DNA of 64,000 nt from Loripinus fragilis (lineage: Eukaryota; Mollusca; Bivalvia; Lucinida; Lucinidae): positions 40,688,994-40,752,993 of the forward strand of contig OZ026515.1 in the NCBI GenBank assembly GCA_964019695.1. The letters are read 5' to 3'. The notes under the pieces were generated by a model that saw only the letters and a list, made by a program, of their open reading frames with translations, was not told where the DNA came from and searched no databases. This document shows, piece by piece, positions 23,170 to 34,289 of the stretch. The position numbers and the translations under genes are program-made. The stretch's first letter is position 1. Each line of letters begins with the position of its first letter.

Positions 23170-24490
23170 AAACACAATTGAAACTAAAGTGTTTGCGGAA
23201 GAAGCCATCTCACGATGACATTATCGAAGCAATGGAATGTTACATACAGCTGTCTTTTGAATGATATAAACGGTATTTAGTGTTGCGTTTTTAAAGACGG
23301 TCAGTATGTAAAATTTCCACTTTCTGTTGATCTAGAAAGTCAGACTGATTGTTCATGTTACATTCATTTTTGAGGTAAAGGATACTTGAGGATTCGCTAA
23401 ATACTTTGTTATCTATTTCATGTATTTCAGTTCGCGTTCGTGTCTGTGCTAGGCGACCATTCCTTTGGTAAACACTGACCCTCTTCCTGGTCATTTTGTT
23501 GAGAAATGACACTTTTTAATACACTTATATTTATTTCGAGAACAGCTACAGAGACCAGCTAAACTATTGAACATTTGGTTGCAGCACGTCAACCTATGAT
23601 ACTTTCAAAAGATAAAAGAACACAGAAAGGAGCTGATCAGCCTGCGCGGTAGCGCAGGCTTGTGGTTTAAACGTGTCGTTTCTCAACTTTTCAGTAAGGA
23701 AACATGTACAGTGTAGATGCCTTGTCACATCTGAACCCCCATCTACTATTTATGCGACCTGGATCCATCGAGATTTATTCCCATATCAGAAGGCACCTCA
23801 GATTCTACGCTGATCGCATATGTTAAGGGCAATTTTGGGTTATAGTGTAGGACCCTGCGTCGAAATTTGGGCTCCCGTGTGCATTTTTTGGTAAACGTGA
23901 TTCTTATCGTTTTTAAACAAGAGAAACATATGCAGTGTTAGGAAAAAGATGTTTACAAATTTTCTTGCAGTATTAACTTCGCAATGACGTCAAAAAATTG
24001 GGTACCGTATTTTTTCACTTGCACCAAAGAGCTTATATGTGGTGGGGTTATTTACATACCTAAAGTAATCTTATTTTTTATGTTTGTTGCATTGAAATGG
24101 TTGAAAATGTCTATAAACACTAAAATGGAAATTTGATTCAATATGGACTTCAATTTTACGTGAAAGTAAGGTCGAGTTGACGTCAATGGGCTGGAAAAAA
24201 CACCTGCCTGAAGGTGTTTTCGCGTTAAATTTGTTCTCGCGTTAGTCTCGTTTCTCTGTTATTGTATATTGCAGTGCCACCTACTTTCTATCAAATTTAC
24301 ATGAACAATGGCCTATTTCAGAAAACGAAAGTTGAGTTTCATGACTGGCCTAATTTCATGAAAAAATCATGACATGCATTTACTTTGCTAAAATCTTTAA
24401 CAATCTCATACCCACCCATTAAAATTCAAATTGTCAGAAAGAAGGAAGATCCATCATCTGTCCAAGTGTCATCATTAGGCCAACAATAGA
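23170..24490. other. Gene-free stretch upstream of a promoter-like patch
   Basis: No gene recognised. TGACGTCA-like sites occur at about 23,984 and 24,178, and a small hairpin ('aacacctgcctgaaggtgtt') at about 24,200. It leads into the CpG-bearing patch at 24,490-24,610. Confidence 0.4.
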
Positions 24491-24596
24491 TTATTCCAAA
24501 ATGGCGGACATTTGCTTTGCTGCCTAATGGCCACACGACAAATTTCCCGCCAAAATTAAAAATCTAACGCGAGATCACATTGACCTCTGAACAACA
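24490..24596 (+). promoter_or_regulatory. Candidate TATA-less promoter patch
   Basis: Contains CCAAAATGGCGGACATTT at 24,496-24,513, matching the YY1 consensus (AANATGGCG), and TTTCCCGCC at 24,543-24,551, matching the E2F consensus, followed by 'ctaacgcgagatcac'. The ATG of the ORF at 24,597 follows. Both motif assignments rest on established consensus sequences; that this is an active promoter is inference. Confidence 0.3.
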
Positions 24597-24719
24597 ATGG
24601 CGACGGTAGGGTCAACATGTTTGCAACAAGATACAATCAATCTGAGCGATCAGAATCATATTATATTTGCTCATAAGGGTCAGTCAGATATTGATGAAGG
24701 AAAGTTACCGCGAAATTAG
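24597..24719 (+). CDS. Candidate 40-codon ORF or first exon
   Basis: Starts in a good animal start context (acaacaATGGCG) and reads MATVGSTCLQQ...HIIFAHKGQSD...GKLPRN before a stop. I recognise no domain. It has no predicted membrane segment and an ordinary polar composition. It follows YY1-like and E2F-like sites and lies about 100 bp before a copy of the large-transposon end sequence (24,815-24,890). It could be the first exon of a host gene spliced before the stop, the start of a mobile-element gene, or chance. No convincing splice donor is seen inside it. Confidence 0.25.
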   Translation: MATVGSTCLQQDTINLSDQNHIIFAHKGQSDIDEGKLPRN

Positions 24720-24814
24720 CTCAGACCGTCATGAAAAAAAATAATTCTGGAAATCCGCGTGTGTCTCGACTAAAATCAGATCTTAGCATAACTGTATGTT
24801 CCTGGCTTAGCTTT

Positions 24815-24890
24815 TTGAAACAAGTTAGCTCTCTGATGGTTGGGGCGTTTAGCTGCTACAGCGTGTTAACGACGTTACCTGACATTTTTA
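24815..24890 (+). repeat. Isolated copy of large-transposon end motif
   Basis: 'gttagctctctgatggttgg', GGCGTTTAGCTG, 'acagcgtgttaacgacgttacc' match the inner part of the inverted ends at 4,220-4,275 and 26,850-26,905. The outer part with the CCCCC/GGGGG block is missing. It is a remnant of the Academ-like family. Confidence 0.6.
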
Positions 24891-24929
24891 AACAAAATAA
24901 ATATAATCAAGGTTATTAAGGTAATACTT

Positions 24930-25395
24930 GAATTGTTAAAATTGGACAAACATTCATGTAAAATATAAAAAAAACATCATTTCTTTCCTTACAAAAAGTG
25001 ATCTTTATAAAAGTTATAGGGGCCCATTGTAATGTCCTTTATGTTACGTTATAATCTACTCCCTTTAAAATCACTGAAATTCTGTTTAATAGTTTTCTTT
25101 GATAAGCTTCCTAGTTAACTTTCAGGTATTAAATACATCTTCCAAAAGACATGTAATGGACCATTATATAGCTGCAAACTGTTTGTTTGTACCACAAAAT
25201 TTTTAAGAGATATAAATTATTTAATATGATGACCCTGAACAAAAAATCATTCTTTACTTCAGCATGAAATTCAATTTTTCTGTTTTTCCAATCCCTGGCT
25301 TTTAAATCAACAGGAGTTTAAAAAAGTTTTTTTGAAGATTCACAAGACCTTTAAACTCGATAAATGCATTTTCTTCTGTAATAACATGTTTACAC
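24930..25395. other. Gene-free stretch
   Basis: AT-rich with no gene recognised. Its only notable text is immediately followed by the CRE-type repeat at 25,399. Confidence 0.4.
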
Positions 25396-25398
25396 AAT

Positions 25399-25562
25399 GT
25401 GACGTCATCAAAAATGGGGTACGACGTTATTTGCACAAAGTGACGTCATCAAAGTTTGCGCGACGGTATTTGCTACAGCGTCGCAATGTCGCGTCACATA
25501 GTGTCATCTCGTGTGATCCGATCGTTCCTTGCGCAGCCATTCGACGTCATCAAACCCAACAG
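25399..25562 (+). promoter_or_regulatory. Tandem CRE/ATF-type sites
   Basis: GTGACGTCATCAAA occurs at 25,399 and 25,440, exactly 41 bp apart within a repeated unit ('acgacg.tatttgc' follows in both). A third CGACGTCATCAAAC lies at 25,552. TGACGTCA is the established CREB/ATF site. Whether these are bound is unknown; they may simply be a two-unit minisatellite. Confidence 0.4.
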
Positions 25563-25848
25563 ATCAAATCACTTAAGTAACGATGTGTATTTATTAAGTA
25601 TATTACATATCCGTCATAGGATATTTTATTTCATCTCAAAACTGACTGTGCTTGTAAAATAAGATATCAAGATACCGGTCTGTCTGAAAAATGGGATTTA
25701 TCAGGATTTATTAAGTTCCTACTAATTATCCATGCACATTTACAATTGCAAAATAGTATATATTTGAATTTTTTACATATAAAAAGCTATGATTTGCCCA
25801 TATAATTATAGATTTTAAAATTCATAAACAAAGGAAATAATAGCACTC

Positions 25849-26220
25849 AAAGCTGCATAGTCTGTAACTATTGATCTTCTAATTTTAAAAATAATGTTTT
25901 TATTTTTCAAGAACACAGTAAAAATACTCAAATTCAGGTAAACATTTTACCATTTACGTAAATCTTAACAAGTTATCACTATCAAAACAACTGCATTTAT
26001 GTTAAAATTCAACGGTCTATAATTATTGGAGGGACGCAAATAATTACCAACAAGAGAAAAATACACCTATTTAACAAAATAATTCTCTTTTCCATGCAGT
26101 TTTCAGCTGTACTGAACGTTTTTATTGTGAAAACATAGCTTAACTCTACTTTTACGAATGATTTAAAAAGAAAATAAAAAAAATTCGAAAAATGTTCAAA
26201 GTTACAGAGTATGCAGCTTT
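25849..26220 (-). mobile_element. MITE family H, copy 2 (inverted)
   Basis: Reverse complement of 16,907-17,277 with the same inverted ends and interior. Well preserved. Confidence 0.85.
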
Positions 26221-26397
26221 AAGTTACAGCACTTATAGATGTATCACAACCTCTAATTGATGACCTTTTGGTTTTTCTATTTCAAAACATTGATGCAGAA
26301 TGCATAAAATGAGCCAGTCGGGCTGGAACGTCTGTGTATTCCAAAGTGTTTATAATAGTATATGTAAATAATGCCTGAAAGTAAGTAAGGGTGCAAA

Positions 26398-26690
26398 GAT
26401 CAGGAATCGATACAATCAAGTACCACACCTGACCCAGGATACCAATGGGAAAGTGACAAACTCACTCAGCCCTTTCCCAGCAGGTGACGACAAGGCACAA
26501 CTAAACAGACGCGCACAAAGGCATAGCAAACACAAGACAGAAAAAACATAAAAGATCCACAAAAGAAGTACCGCCTTGGAACGGTCAGTAAAATATTTTA
26601 CCGGAGGGCTTAAACCAGTTTCATCGCACCAGCCTCATCCTTAATTCAGATGTGGATCAAGACACATAGACATTTTGTTTGCATGTAAGA
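26398..26690 (-). mobile_element. PLE 3' tail (subfamily B), inverted
   Basis: In reverse complement it follows 62,600-62,960: 'gatcaggaatcgatacaatc', 'cacacctgacccaggatacc', 'gtaccgccttggaacggtca' and 'gatgtggatcaagacacata' occur in the expected reversed order. It ends just before large transposon 2. Confidence 0.65.
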
Positions 26691-27264
26691 CCCCTAACTT
26701 ATCAATGCATCATCTCCCAAAACATATAAATCAAGATATAACAAGGAGATAAAGTAGACAATGAGCTGCTTATAGACCCCCTCCCCCAGGTGGAATTTTG
26801 TACACTATGATTTTCTAAAACTGCACTATATATGAAGCAAAATGACACATGTTAGCTCTCTGGCAGTTGGGCGTTACTGTGTTACAGCCTTGTTAACTAC
26901 GTTACCCTATAACAGCTTCCAATTCTCTTGTGCAAATGCAAACCTATACCTAAATATTTTTGTCAGCATGCTAATGGCCTTAAAATTACTAAATTAAACG
27001 CAGCAAACAGCTGGTATGCATCAATACAACCTAAGTCCATTATATTGCAGTTATAAACGTTACTTACTTTCAAATATACTACTATTTAGTGTTGTGCTTC
27101 CACTAGACCATGAACTGCCACATATATCGGAGGGGGAGTTTTATACACTATATTTTTCTAAAACTACAAATATAAGTCACAAAATAATGCATGTTACTTC
27201 TTTATGGGTTAGGGCGTTACCCTGCAAAATCAGGGTATAATACGTTACCCTAAAATAATAGGAA

Positions 27265-30200
27265 ATCCTATAGTATATATATCAAACTGTTTCTTATTCT
27301 TGCATATCAATATTATCTTGTAATTGGAATTAAATGACCAGCAGTATAAGTTTAACACATTTAGGCACCTTTTATTACCGTTACATACGTTACATTTTAT
27401 TAAATACATTATTTTAGTGCAATATTAGCATCATATAAGGTTAAACTGCTAGAGGATGTAGGGAATTGCCATTTGAGGGTTCAATTAGATGAGAGAAACA
27501 ATAAATATTACCTTTTTAACATAAAATTCAAGTGGGATTAAACTCTGACAAAAGTAAAGGGTGATGAAAAAGAAAAAAAACACTTGAACTCAAAGCAAAT
27601 AAAATGCTGTTTCGATTAAGAGTGTTTATCGAATATATGTAACAATCGCTTACTGAAAATGCATAATTCAATGATCAAATAATGTTTCTCAAATGCTAAA
27701 ATACTATCACTTTACTGTCGTACTCTTATATATGTTTAATTATTTTTATACAGGAAATGATACATTGTATATGCAAGACATTTTCCACACTGTCTATTCT
27801 TCAATTTAGATGAAACATGATATTAAGCATGTAGTAGTTTAGTATGATCACTTGACCATTATGTAAGCCAACAAAATACATATATAGCTTATCAGCTATT
27901 GATTACAACAACTATATTAATAACAATCAAGGGAAGCTATCTTACAATTTCTAAAATTGTAAGTCATTTTAAGCATGGTCAAAATCGAGAAATGAAGAAT
28001 TAAAACAGGTGTTTATCCTTTGAACAAAAACTTATTTGTTTTAAATCATAGTTGTTTCTGGCCCATATATGACACCCACTATGCCAAACCTATGATTATA
28101 TCCCCTATGGTAATGAATCTCTGTATAACTAAAACATGTCCATTATACACTTTATCTCGGTAACATGCATAACACAAATATTTTAGGAGAATATAACACT
28201 TGTCATCTGTTTCATCTGGTTTAACGATTTTGTGAAGTTATGAAACATGACAGCATAAGTTTTGTTCTAAAGGTTCTTGGTTAGTGATAAATTAAATTTA
28301 AAAAGAGACAATACATAGAACAGCTACCTTGCATTGTTAGTATTGTATTGTAGACATGACTAATTGAATGGACTTAAATAAATTCATTTGTAATTTTGCT
28401 TTGACTTATTTCTGTCAATTATACTTAGTCTAAAAGTGAAATTTTATTTTATTCCTGTTTTGCATGCCAAATGAAAATATGATCATGATTACAAAATTAC
28501 ATCCTTCTTATTATTTGCATAATTCAAATAAAGCTAAATAGATTATAACTGGAAACGCTAAGAATAAATCAAATGAGCCAGCACATTTGATTTTAGTACA
28601 TGTACTTATCACAACTTCAAGAAATGAAGGCACATGTTAGCCTGTGTAAATGTGTAGACTCACCAGAGCCTTTGCTGCCTGCATAAACTAAGTATAGATG
28701 CAGACAAGAATTAAGTCACTTGGCTCCACTGCGTCAGCATGGACGATTGATGCTGGCTTTTGCCAATATGTTTTAAGTACCAAAGTCTCAAATGCTGGTC
28801 AAATCTTCATTTGAGCACTTTATATATTCCAGCAATTAAGATCAGCAATTATTGTTTCCATCTAAATGAAATAATTTTCATATATTGCTACTGTCAAAGA
28901 ACAAATCTAAGATAAGGTTTCAATATTTGGTATACAATATCATACGCACATGTAACACATACGACAATAAAAACACTACAATATATCTTATATTTATCAT
29001 ATCTCTTTCATTGTGAAAGAAATAGGATTTCTTTTGGAGATAATTGAGGAAAAAGACCCATGTAAATCAAAAATACATAGATACATGTACTTATCAACAA
29101 AATCATGTATACTTTGTTAACATTGCATGTAAGTTTATCATGGTAACACTGTTGATAGTGACTAGGGTGGCCTCTCAATACTATTTTTGTCAGAACAGTT
29201 GACTTTTTGTTTGTGTCCTTTTTCCAATCTCTGGTGTGTTTACAACTCATTCTATTAGTTTAATATTCATATAAAACTTTGCTATTGAGAATTCCTGCAT
29301 AATTTAGTCATGCCACATTCTGTATAGGGAAATTAGCATCAGTTGTTTTGACATTAATTCATAAAACTAAGTAAGATCTCAGCACTGTTTTATATGTTTT
29401 ACTTTATCCATCCCACATGCTCAAAGAACATTGTTAAATCTATTTTTTACATTAACTTGAATGTCAGCTGGCCAAATTTGGTCTGCCCTTATTCTGGCCA
29501 ATAAAGTCTCATAAATTTAAATTGGTATCATTAGTAACAACTGGCCTGATCTTTGGATATGATCCTATCAAATGCGATCATTGTCACGCAAAACCCATCA
29601 TTAAAACTTACTTTGTCCCATTTTCATGGGATTATTTGTTCTTTGTAAACCATTTACTTATTTATATAAAGTTTACATTGCTTGCGCAAATGTTCAGAAA
29701 TACTATGTTGATTTTATTAACGTTTTCATTCATTAAACAGTGAAAGATATGCTGAAGATAACAAAGTCCATTTAAAAGCTAAAAATAAAGTAATGCGTCA
29801 CCATCTGCATATGCAAATAAGATGGCAGTTTGAAATTTTATTTTGAGACAAATTCTTTAAACAGTTCTGAATATATTCACTTATGATGCATAGTTCCTAA
29901 TGTAACACATATCAAATTTTATCGTACCTACTTATATATGCTTGATTCTATCTGGATTGTCAGCAAACATTTTTGTAGGCAACCAGATCAAACTCAACAT
30001 TTACTTAAACATAGTTTTTATTACTGTAGATGATCATACATACACAAGGAGGAATACTAGCCTGCATTAGGTTACTGACTAAGTTCGTATAGTATGAACA
30101 ACAGTTAACAGGTTTCACTCAAATTATTTGGTTGCTTTTAAATAAGTAATTGAATTAAACTTAATACCAAAAGTCTTCAGATAAGTATTACAAAATCTAA

Positions 30201-30680
30201 ATCCACCTTTTATTACCATTTCAGACTCAATTTATACTGTCTCTGACATCATTTTGGACTCACATAGTACCTTATGATATATTTAATATGGTAATATACG
30301 TTACTTTAACAGTTTTGACAAAACATGGGACTATATTTGTTTATTCAGTTATCACTTGAAAGCTCTAATATTCTTTGTTTATAAAGTTTAAAAGCTATAG
30401 ATTTTGCCAAGTTGGTATTTTTTTTAAAAAAAAAACGTTCAAAAATATATCATTTCACAAAAGCTCATATGCTTTGACAATTTTAAATAGTCTTTTAATA
30501 TAAGCTGTTAATTTCTATTTTAGACATTTTTTTATCTTAATATCTAATAAACACACACAAAAAATTTGGAAATAAATTAAAATGCCTTTTAAATGTATCA
30601 TTTAGGGTATAAATCAATATATAGAACACACTGAAGTTATGTAACATACATAACATATTGGCAATCAAATATCAAAATGA
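27265..30680. other. Interior of large transposon 2, non-coding
   Basis: AT-rich sequence with scattered GTAAC-type half-palindromes and no ORF above 80 codons with recognisable content. Confidence 0.5.
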
Positions 30681-30684
30681 TATT

Positions 30685-30890
30685 TGGGAGCGCAGTGGCT
30701 CAGTGGTAGAGTGCTTGACTCGAGACCGAGGGGCCGCGGGTTCGAGCTTCACATGCGTCGCTGCATTGTGTCCTTGAGCAAAAACATTAATCCTAGCTTA
30801 GTACTGGTTCAACCCAGGAAGACCCGTCCCTTTATAACTGAAAGATTGTTGATGGGACGTAATGAATCAAATCAAACAAATAAAAATCAA
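30685..30890 (+). mobile_element. tRNA-derived SINE
   Basis: The 5' part resembles a tRNA: GGGAGCGCAGTGGCTCAGTGG holds a Pol III A box and GCGGGTTCGAGCTTC a B box at about 30,737-30,751. A non-tRNA body follows ('gtccttgagcaaaaacatta', 'aacccaggaagacccgtccc') and an A/T-rich end with 'aatcaaatcaaac'. The anticodon region is not a normal stem-loop and the acceptor stem does not close, so it is a SINE and not a functional tRNA gene. Confidence 0.75.
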
Positions 30891-31073
30891 AATTATATTT
30901 TACATCAGTTTCAATGTTTAATATCCCCTTTCAGTTTTGTTTATCAATAGAATGCTCATATATGGTATTTAAAAGCATACAGATAGGATCGCAGGCTGTA
31001 TTTTAAGATGAAAAGGTTCTTTACATAACGTTTTCTTCAGGGTCATAATATTTAACAACTTATAACTCGTGAA

Positions 31074-31930
31074 GTGTTTGTGATAGAAGCAAGCTGTTTG
31101 CAGTTTTCTCTTCTGCAACAAGGCATATCAGAACCTATATTTTACGGTGATTTAGTCTATAAATTCAAACGAATTGTTGGAAAACCTAATTTTAGTGATC
31201 AATTCAAAAAGATTGTTAAACGTTATATAAGGGTTGGATATAACTTGGATATCATGCGACAATCTGCATGCCTAGTTTTAAACCCAATCACGGTTTATAA
31301 CTATGGTTTCCTCTTTAATTGCACGACGGTGGGTCATGCCTCAGACTCTATGACGGCTCTGACATAAAGCTTTAATCGGTGGGTTGGTGCCTAATGCTTA
31401 TCTGTAGCTGGACCCACCGTGGCTCAAATTGAGGTTTTCTTTAGCTCTGACTATCTGTGAGTCATGAGCCTTTTTCTTTGTTTCATCATGGTGTAGTAAT
31501 TTGATTAGAGTGTTTTTCCATGATGATACATTGCATAAGTTAGATGGCCTCCATGCGAGCTGAACATTTCTTGTACTTCAACAACAGCAGAATCTAGGGC
31601 GAAGATTTGGTACCAGTAAAATGCATTTAAGCCCCCCGATGGATTTGGCTGCTGTCCGTTCTAAGGCGGTGGTTCTGTTGTTGTTGACTTTTTGCTTATT
31701 GTTACTCCCATTGTGGGAGTCTGTAATCGTTCTATGTTTTGTTGTACGTTACTTTATGTCCATTCTAGTATTGCAATCATCTTGATGGGGAAGAGAGAGC
31801 TGAATGCTTTGCTTAATTTGTCTTCCTGGTGTCTCGTGATGATTGAGCGGCTCTTCCTCGAAGTGCTACGGGGTTGTCTGCAGTTTATGATTGTGGTATT
31901 TCCCGATCATACTCATTTACTATTTTTGAA
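31074..31930 (+). pseudogene. PLE C-terminus and 3' tail, 5'-truncated
   Basis: The open frame 31,074-31,367 starts without an ATG (GTG) and encodes a PLE RT C-terminal extension: LLQQGISEPIFYGDLVYKF, VGKPNFSDQFKKIVKRY, VGYNLDIMRQSACLV and NPITVYNYGFLFNCTTVG. It then runs on, in frame, into the tail family A (GACGGTGGGT...). This copy therefore ties the orphan tails elsewhere in the window to Penelope-like elements. The family assignment relies on remembered conservation of this C-terminal block behind the GIPMGTN/DDIL core seen at 17,802-18,263. Everything upstream of the extension is missing, so it is a dead insertion inside large transposon 2. Confidence 0.75.
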
Positions 31931-32439
31931 ATGGTCTTTAAGAGACATGTTATTTTAATCTAAAATATGTATTGACAAAAATTATCAAATGAAACTATTT
32001 AACAAACTTTTAATGATTTTACAGGATGTAGTTGAAAATGTAACGTAAATGACACCATAATTGGCATAAATAACATTGACAAACATCAATATCTGCAGGG
32101 AATTAACTGTTCTTGTAAACTATATGACTATTTAGCCAATTTGAACTGTTCAAGTACTACCTTAACAGCCTGAATTACATAATTTTGTTTTTTAAAAAAG
32201 TGATGGGTAATGTAATTAACACGCAGTAACACCCAAATGCCCCAGCCGCCAGAGGGCTAACACGTTTCAAAAAGCTCTTTAGATGATACGCTTTATGAAA
32301 AACATTGTCTACAGAATTCCCCCTGGGGGGGGGGGGAGCAAAACCCTTAGTAGCTCATAGCTTAAAGCAAAGATAATAACTCAACAGTAAATAAAACTGA
32401 ATACTGGGGCTAAATACAACAGGTAAACCCCGGTGGCCC

Positions 32440-32960
32440 CGATATTGGGCCAATATAGCTTTTGCCATATAATCATCCTATATAAAATGAGACTCCTGCG
32501 AGAGGGCCGTTTTTGGTCCAAAATTGGTAAATTCCTACTAGGTTATGCTGCATTGTCAAACATCAAGGCTCTATTCCCAGTGGTTCCAGTCAAAATTATT
32601 GTTTTATGTTTTTTTCTAGATAAACTTATGTAAAACTTATGACCCCCTGCATTTGGACATTTTTGTCCCCAGTGGCATAACTTGAACAACTTGGTAGACA
32701 AGATGGTGCCACAAACCAAAAACCAATGCCTAAGGCCATGTGGTTTCGCATGAGAAGATTTTAATGGTTTCCCAAAATATACTATGTAAAACATGTGACC
32801 CCCAGGCTGAGGCAATTTTTCGCCCCAGGGAAACAACTTGAAGAAACTGATAGAGTTCTACTAGATGATTCTACACACCTAATATCAAAGCTCTAATCCT
32901 TGTGGTTTTGGACAAGAAGATTTTTAAAGCTTTTCCTTTTGGTTAGTGTAAACATTTTTT
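32440..32960 (+). repeat. ~156 bp tandem array
   Basis: The phrase 'gtaaaac.tatgaccccc' with 'gcatttggacatttttgtcc', 'cataacttgaa.aac.tggtag' and 'gtggtttcg.a..agaagatt' repeats with starts near 32,631 and 32,787 and partial units on both sides. Unit length is close to that of bivalve HINE monomers (about 160 bp, remembered); that link is inference. Confidence 0.7.
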
Positions 32961-32994
32961 ATCTAAATATAAGTACATCAATATACAATCAAAT

Positions 32995-33310
32995 CACATG
33001 AGTGCTCGTGTTTTATGAATTTATTAAACGAGTTGAGGAAAAGAGATAAATGCGAGGCTTGCCGAGCATTTTATCTATTTTTTTTTTGCAACGAGTTAAA
33101 TAATTCAATAAAGCAGGAGCACGAGTGTTAGATTCTATTTATCATATGACATTAAGAATTCTCATTTCTTGAGTAAAATTTTGTCATTATGTACGCAAAG
33201 TGATTATGAACGTCATATCGCTTCCCGAAAATCTATAAACCACTTGTGGTTTATTGATTTTATTGCCTGGCGTTATTTTACTCCCAGACGCGACGTCACA
33301 TGATAAATGA
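32995..33310 (+). mobile_element. Interspersed repeat E, copy 1
   Basis: Contains 'gtgctcgtgttttatgaatt' facing its inverted partner 'aattcaataaagcaggagcacga' around 'aaatgcgaggcttgccgagc', then the palindrome ATAAACCACTTGTGGTTTAT and 'cgttattttactcccagacg'. Inverted copies lie at 40,340-40,640 and 52,770-53,040. No ORF. Confidence 0.75.
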
Positions 33311-33319
33311 CATTTGAAA

Positions 33320-34087
33320 GGGATACAGAGATAAGTCCCAGATTGTTTAAGTCTGTTCCCGTTAGACTGTTTTTTTTGGTTGTCATGGCTACCAGAACTA
33401 TACATGGGATTAAAATCTTTGAACACCTTTTGAAAGGGGACCATCATAAACCTACATAGTGGCATAGCAGAAGATTAGATATATGGCCCTTTGTTACACA
33501 TGTGCCCATCCAGAGAGGGTGGTTGGGGGTCCGGATTCCCCTCCCCAGGAAAAATCACGTTACACTGATGGGACAATGGTGTCCCCTTCCGACAAATCTT
33601 TCTGGATCCACGCGTATACACTAGAAATTTTCAGCGACTACTTTGACAAACAATGAAGGCCCAGATTCGACGTCACAGAGTGAGACAAATAATCATGGTA
33701 TACACTGTTTGCTATAATTAAAAAATCTTTAGGTACAATAATTAATTAGGATCAGGATATATTTTACAAATGGCCTCTTTATATGAAAATGAATCAATTC
33801 TTTGAGCAACAGTACTTCCCAAAGTATATGTTTCTTGAGATTCTAAGAGTGCTTTGTGATAGAGGCAGATAATAGATCATCGTCGTAATCCGTTGTTTTC
33901 TGAAAAGCAAGTAAAGCGTAGTCTGCGGAAATCCACAGGCTAGGCTATGCTTGTTTTTGTTAAAACAAAACACAACTGAAGGGTACTTCACTCTTTACAC
34001 AACTTACACGCGCGGATACAGAGAGTTTTTTCAAATGGGGCCAAGCTTTTTTTTAGTAAATGAGTGGATCCAAATACCACTAAAATC
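33320..34087. other. Gene-free stretch
   Basis: No gene recognised. A fragment rich in 'ggtccggattcccc' at about 33,525 resembles 34,235-34,290 and 47,870-48,005, suggesting a further low-copy repeat with 'tggatccgc' ends. Confidence 0.4.
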
Positions 34088-34155
34088 GGGTCATTATCGG
34101 CCCGCCAGCGAAACGCCATTTAAATGGCGTTCCGCTTGCGTGTCGATAATGACCC
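34088..34155. repeat. 68-bp near-perfect palindrome
   Basis: Arms 'gggtcattatcg..ccgc.agcgaaacgccattt' and 'aaatggcgttccgcttgcg..cgataatgaccc' meet at TTTAAA with few mismatches. A strong cruciform or hairpin former. Confidence 0.9.
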
Positions 34156-34289
34156 AACATTGAATACTGGCTTGGTAGCTTTGTGATTTTTCAGGGGAGT
34201 CGGATCAGTACTGCTAAGAAACCCATATTTTATGATTTTCCAGTGGGGTGTCCGGACCCCTGTCCCCCCCCCCCCTCTGGATCCGCACA

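Larger units (their letters stand above)
26755..32364 (+). mobile_element. Large TIR DNA transposon 2 (Academ-like)
   Basis: The left end (26,755-26,910) and the inverted right end (32,205-32,364) share TAGAC / TAAGC termini, 'atgagct', the CCCCC/GGGGG block, 'tgtagac.at', 'gttagctctctgg' and 'acgttaccc'. Both are flanked by AAG (26,752-26,754 and 32,365-32,367). A second, tandem copy of the left end lies at 27,105-27,260. GTTACATACGTTAC-type motifs recur at 27,380, 28,152, 30,290 and 30,640. I found no relic of the family protein inside, so it is probably non-autonomous or too decayed. A tRNA-derived SINE (30,685) and a PLE insertion (31,074-31,930) are nested in it. Confidence 0.75.

Noticed and set aside
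22775..23181. Overlapping ORFs with repeated HVAYQI phrases
   Set aside because: Translations of the ~120-130 bp minisatellite.
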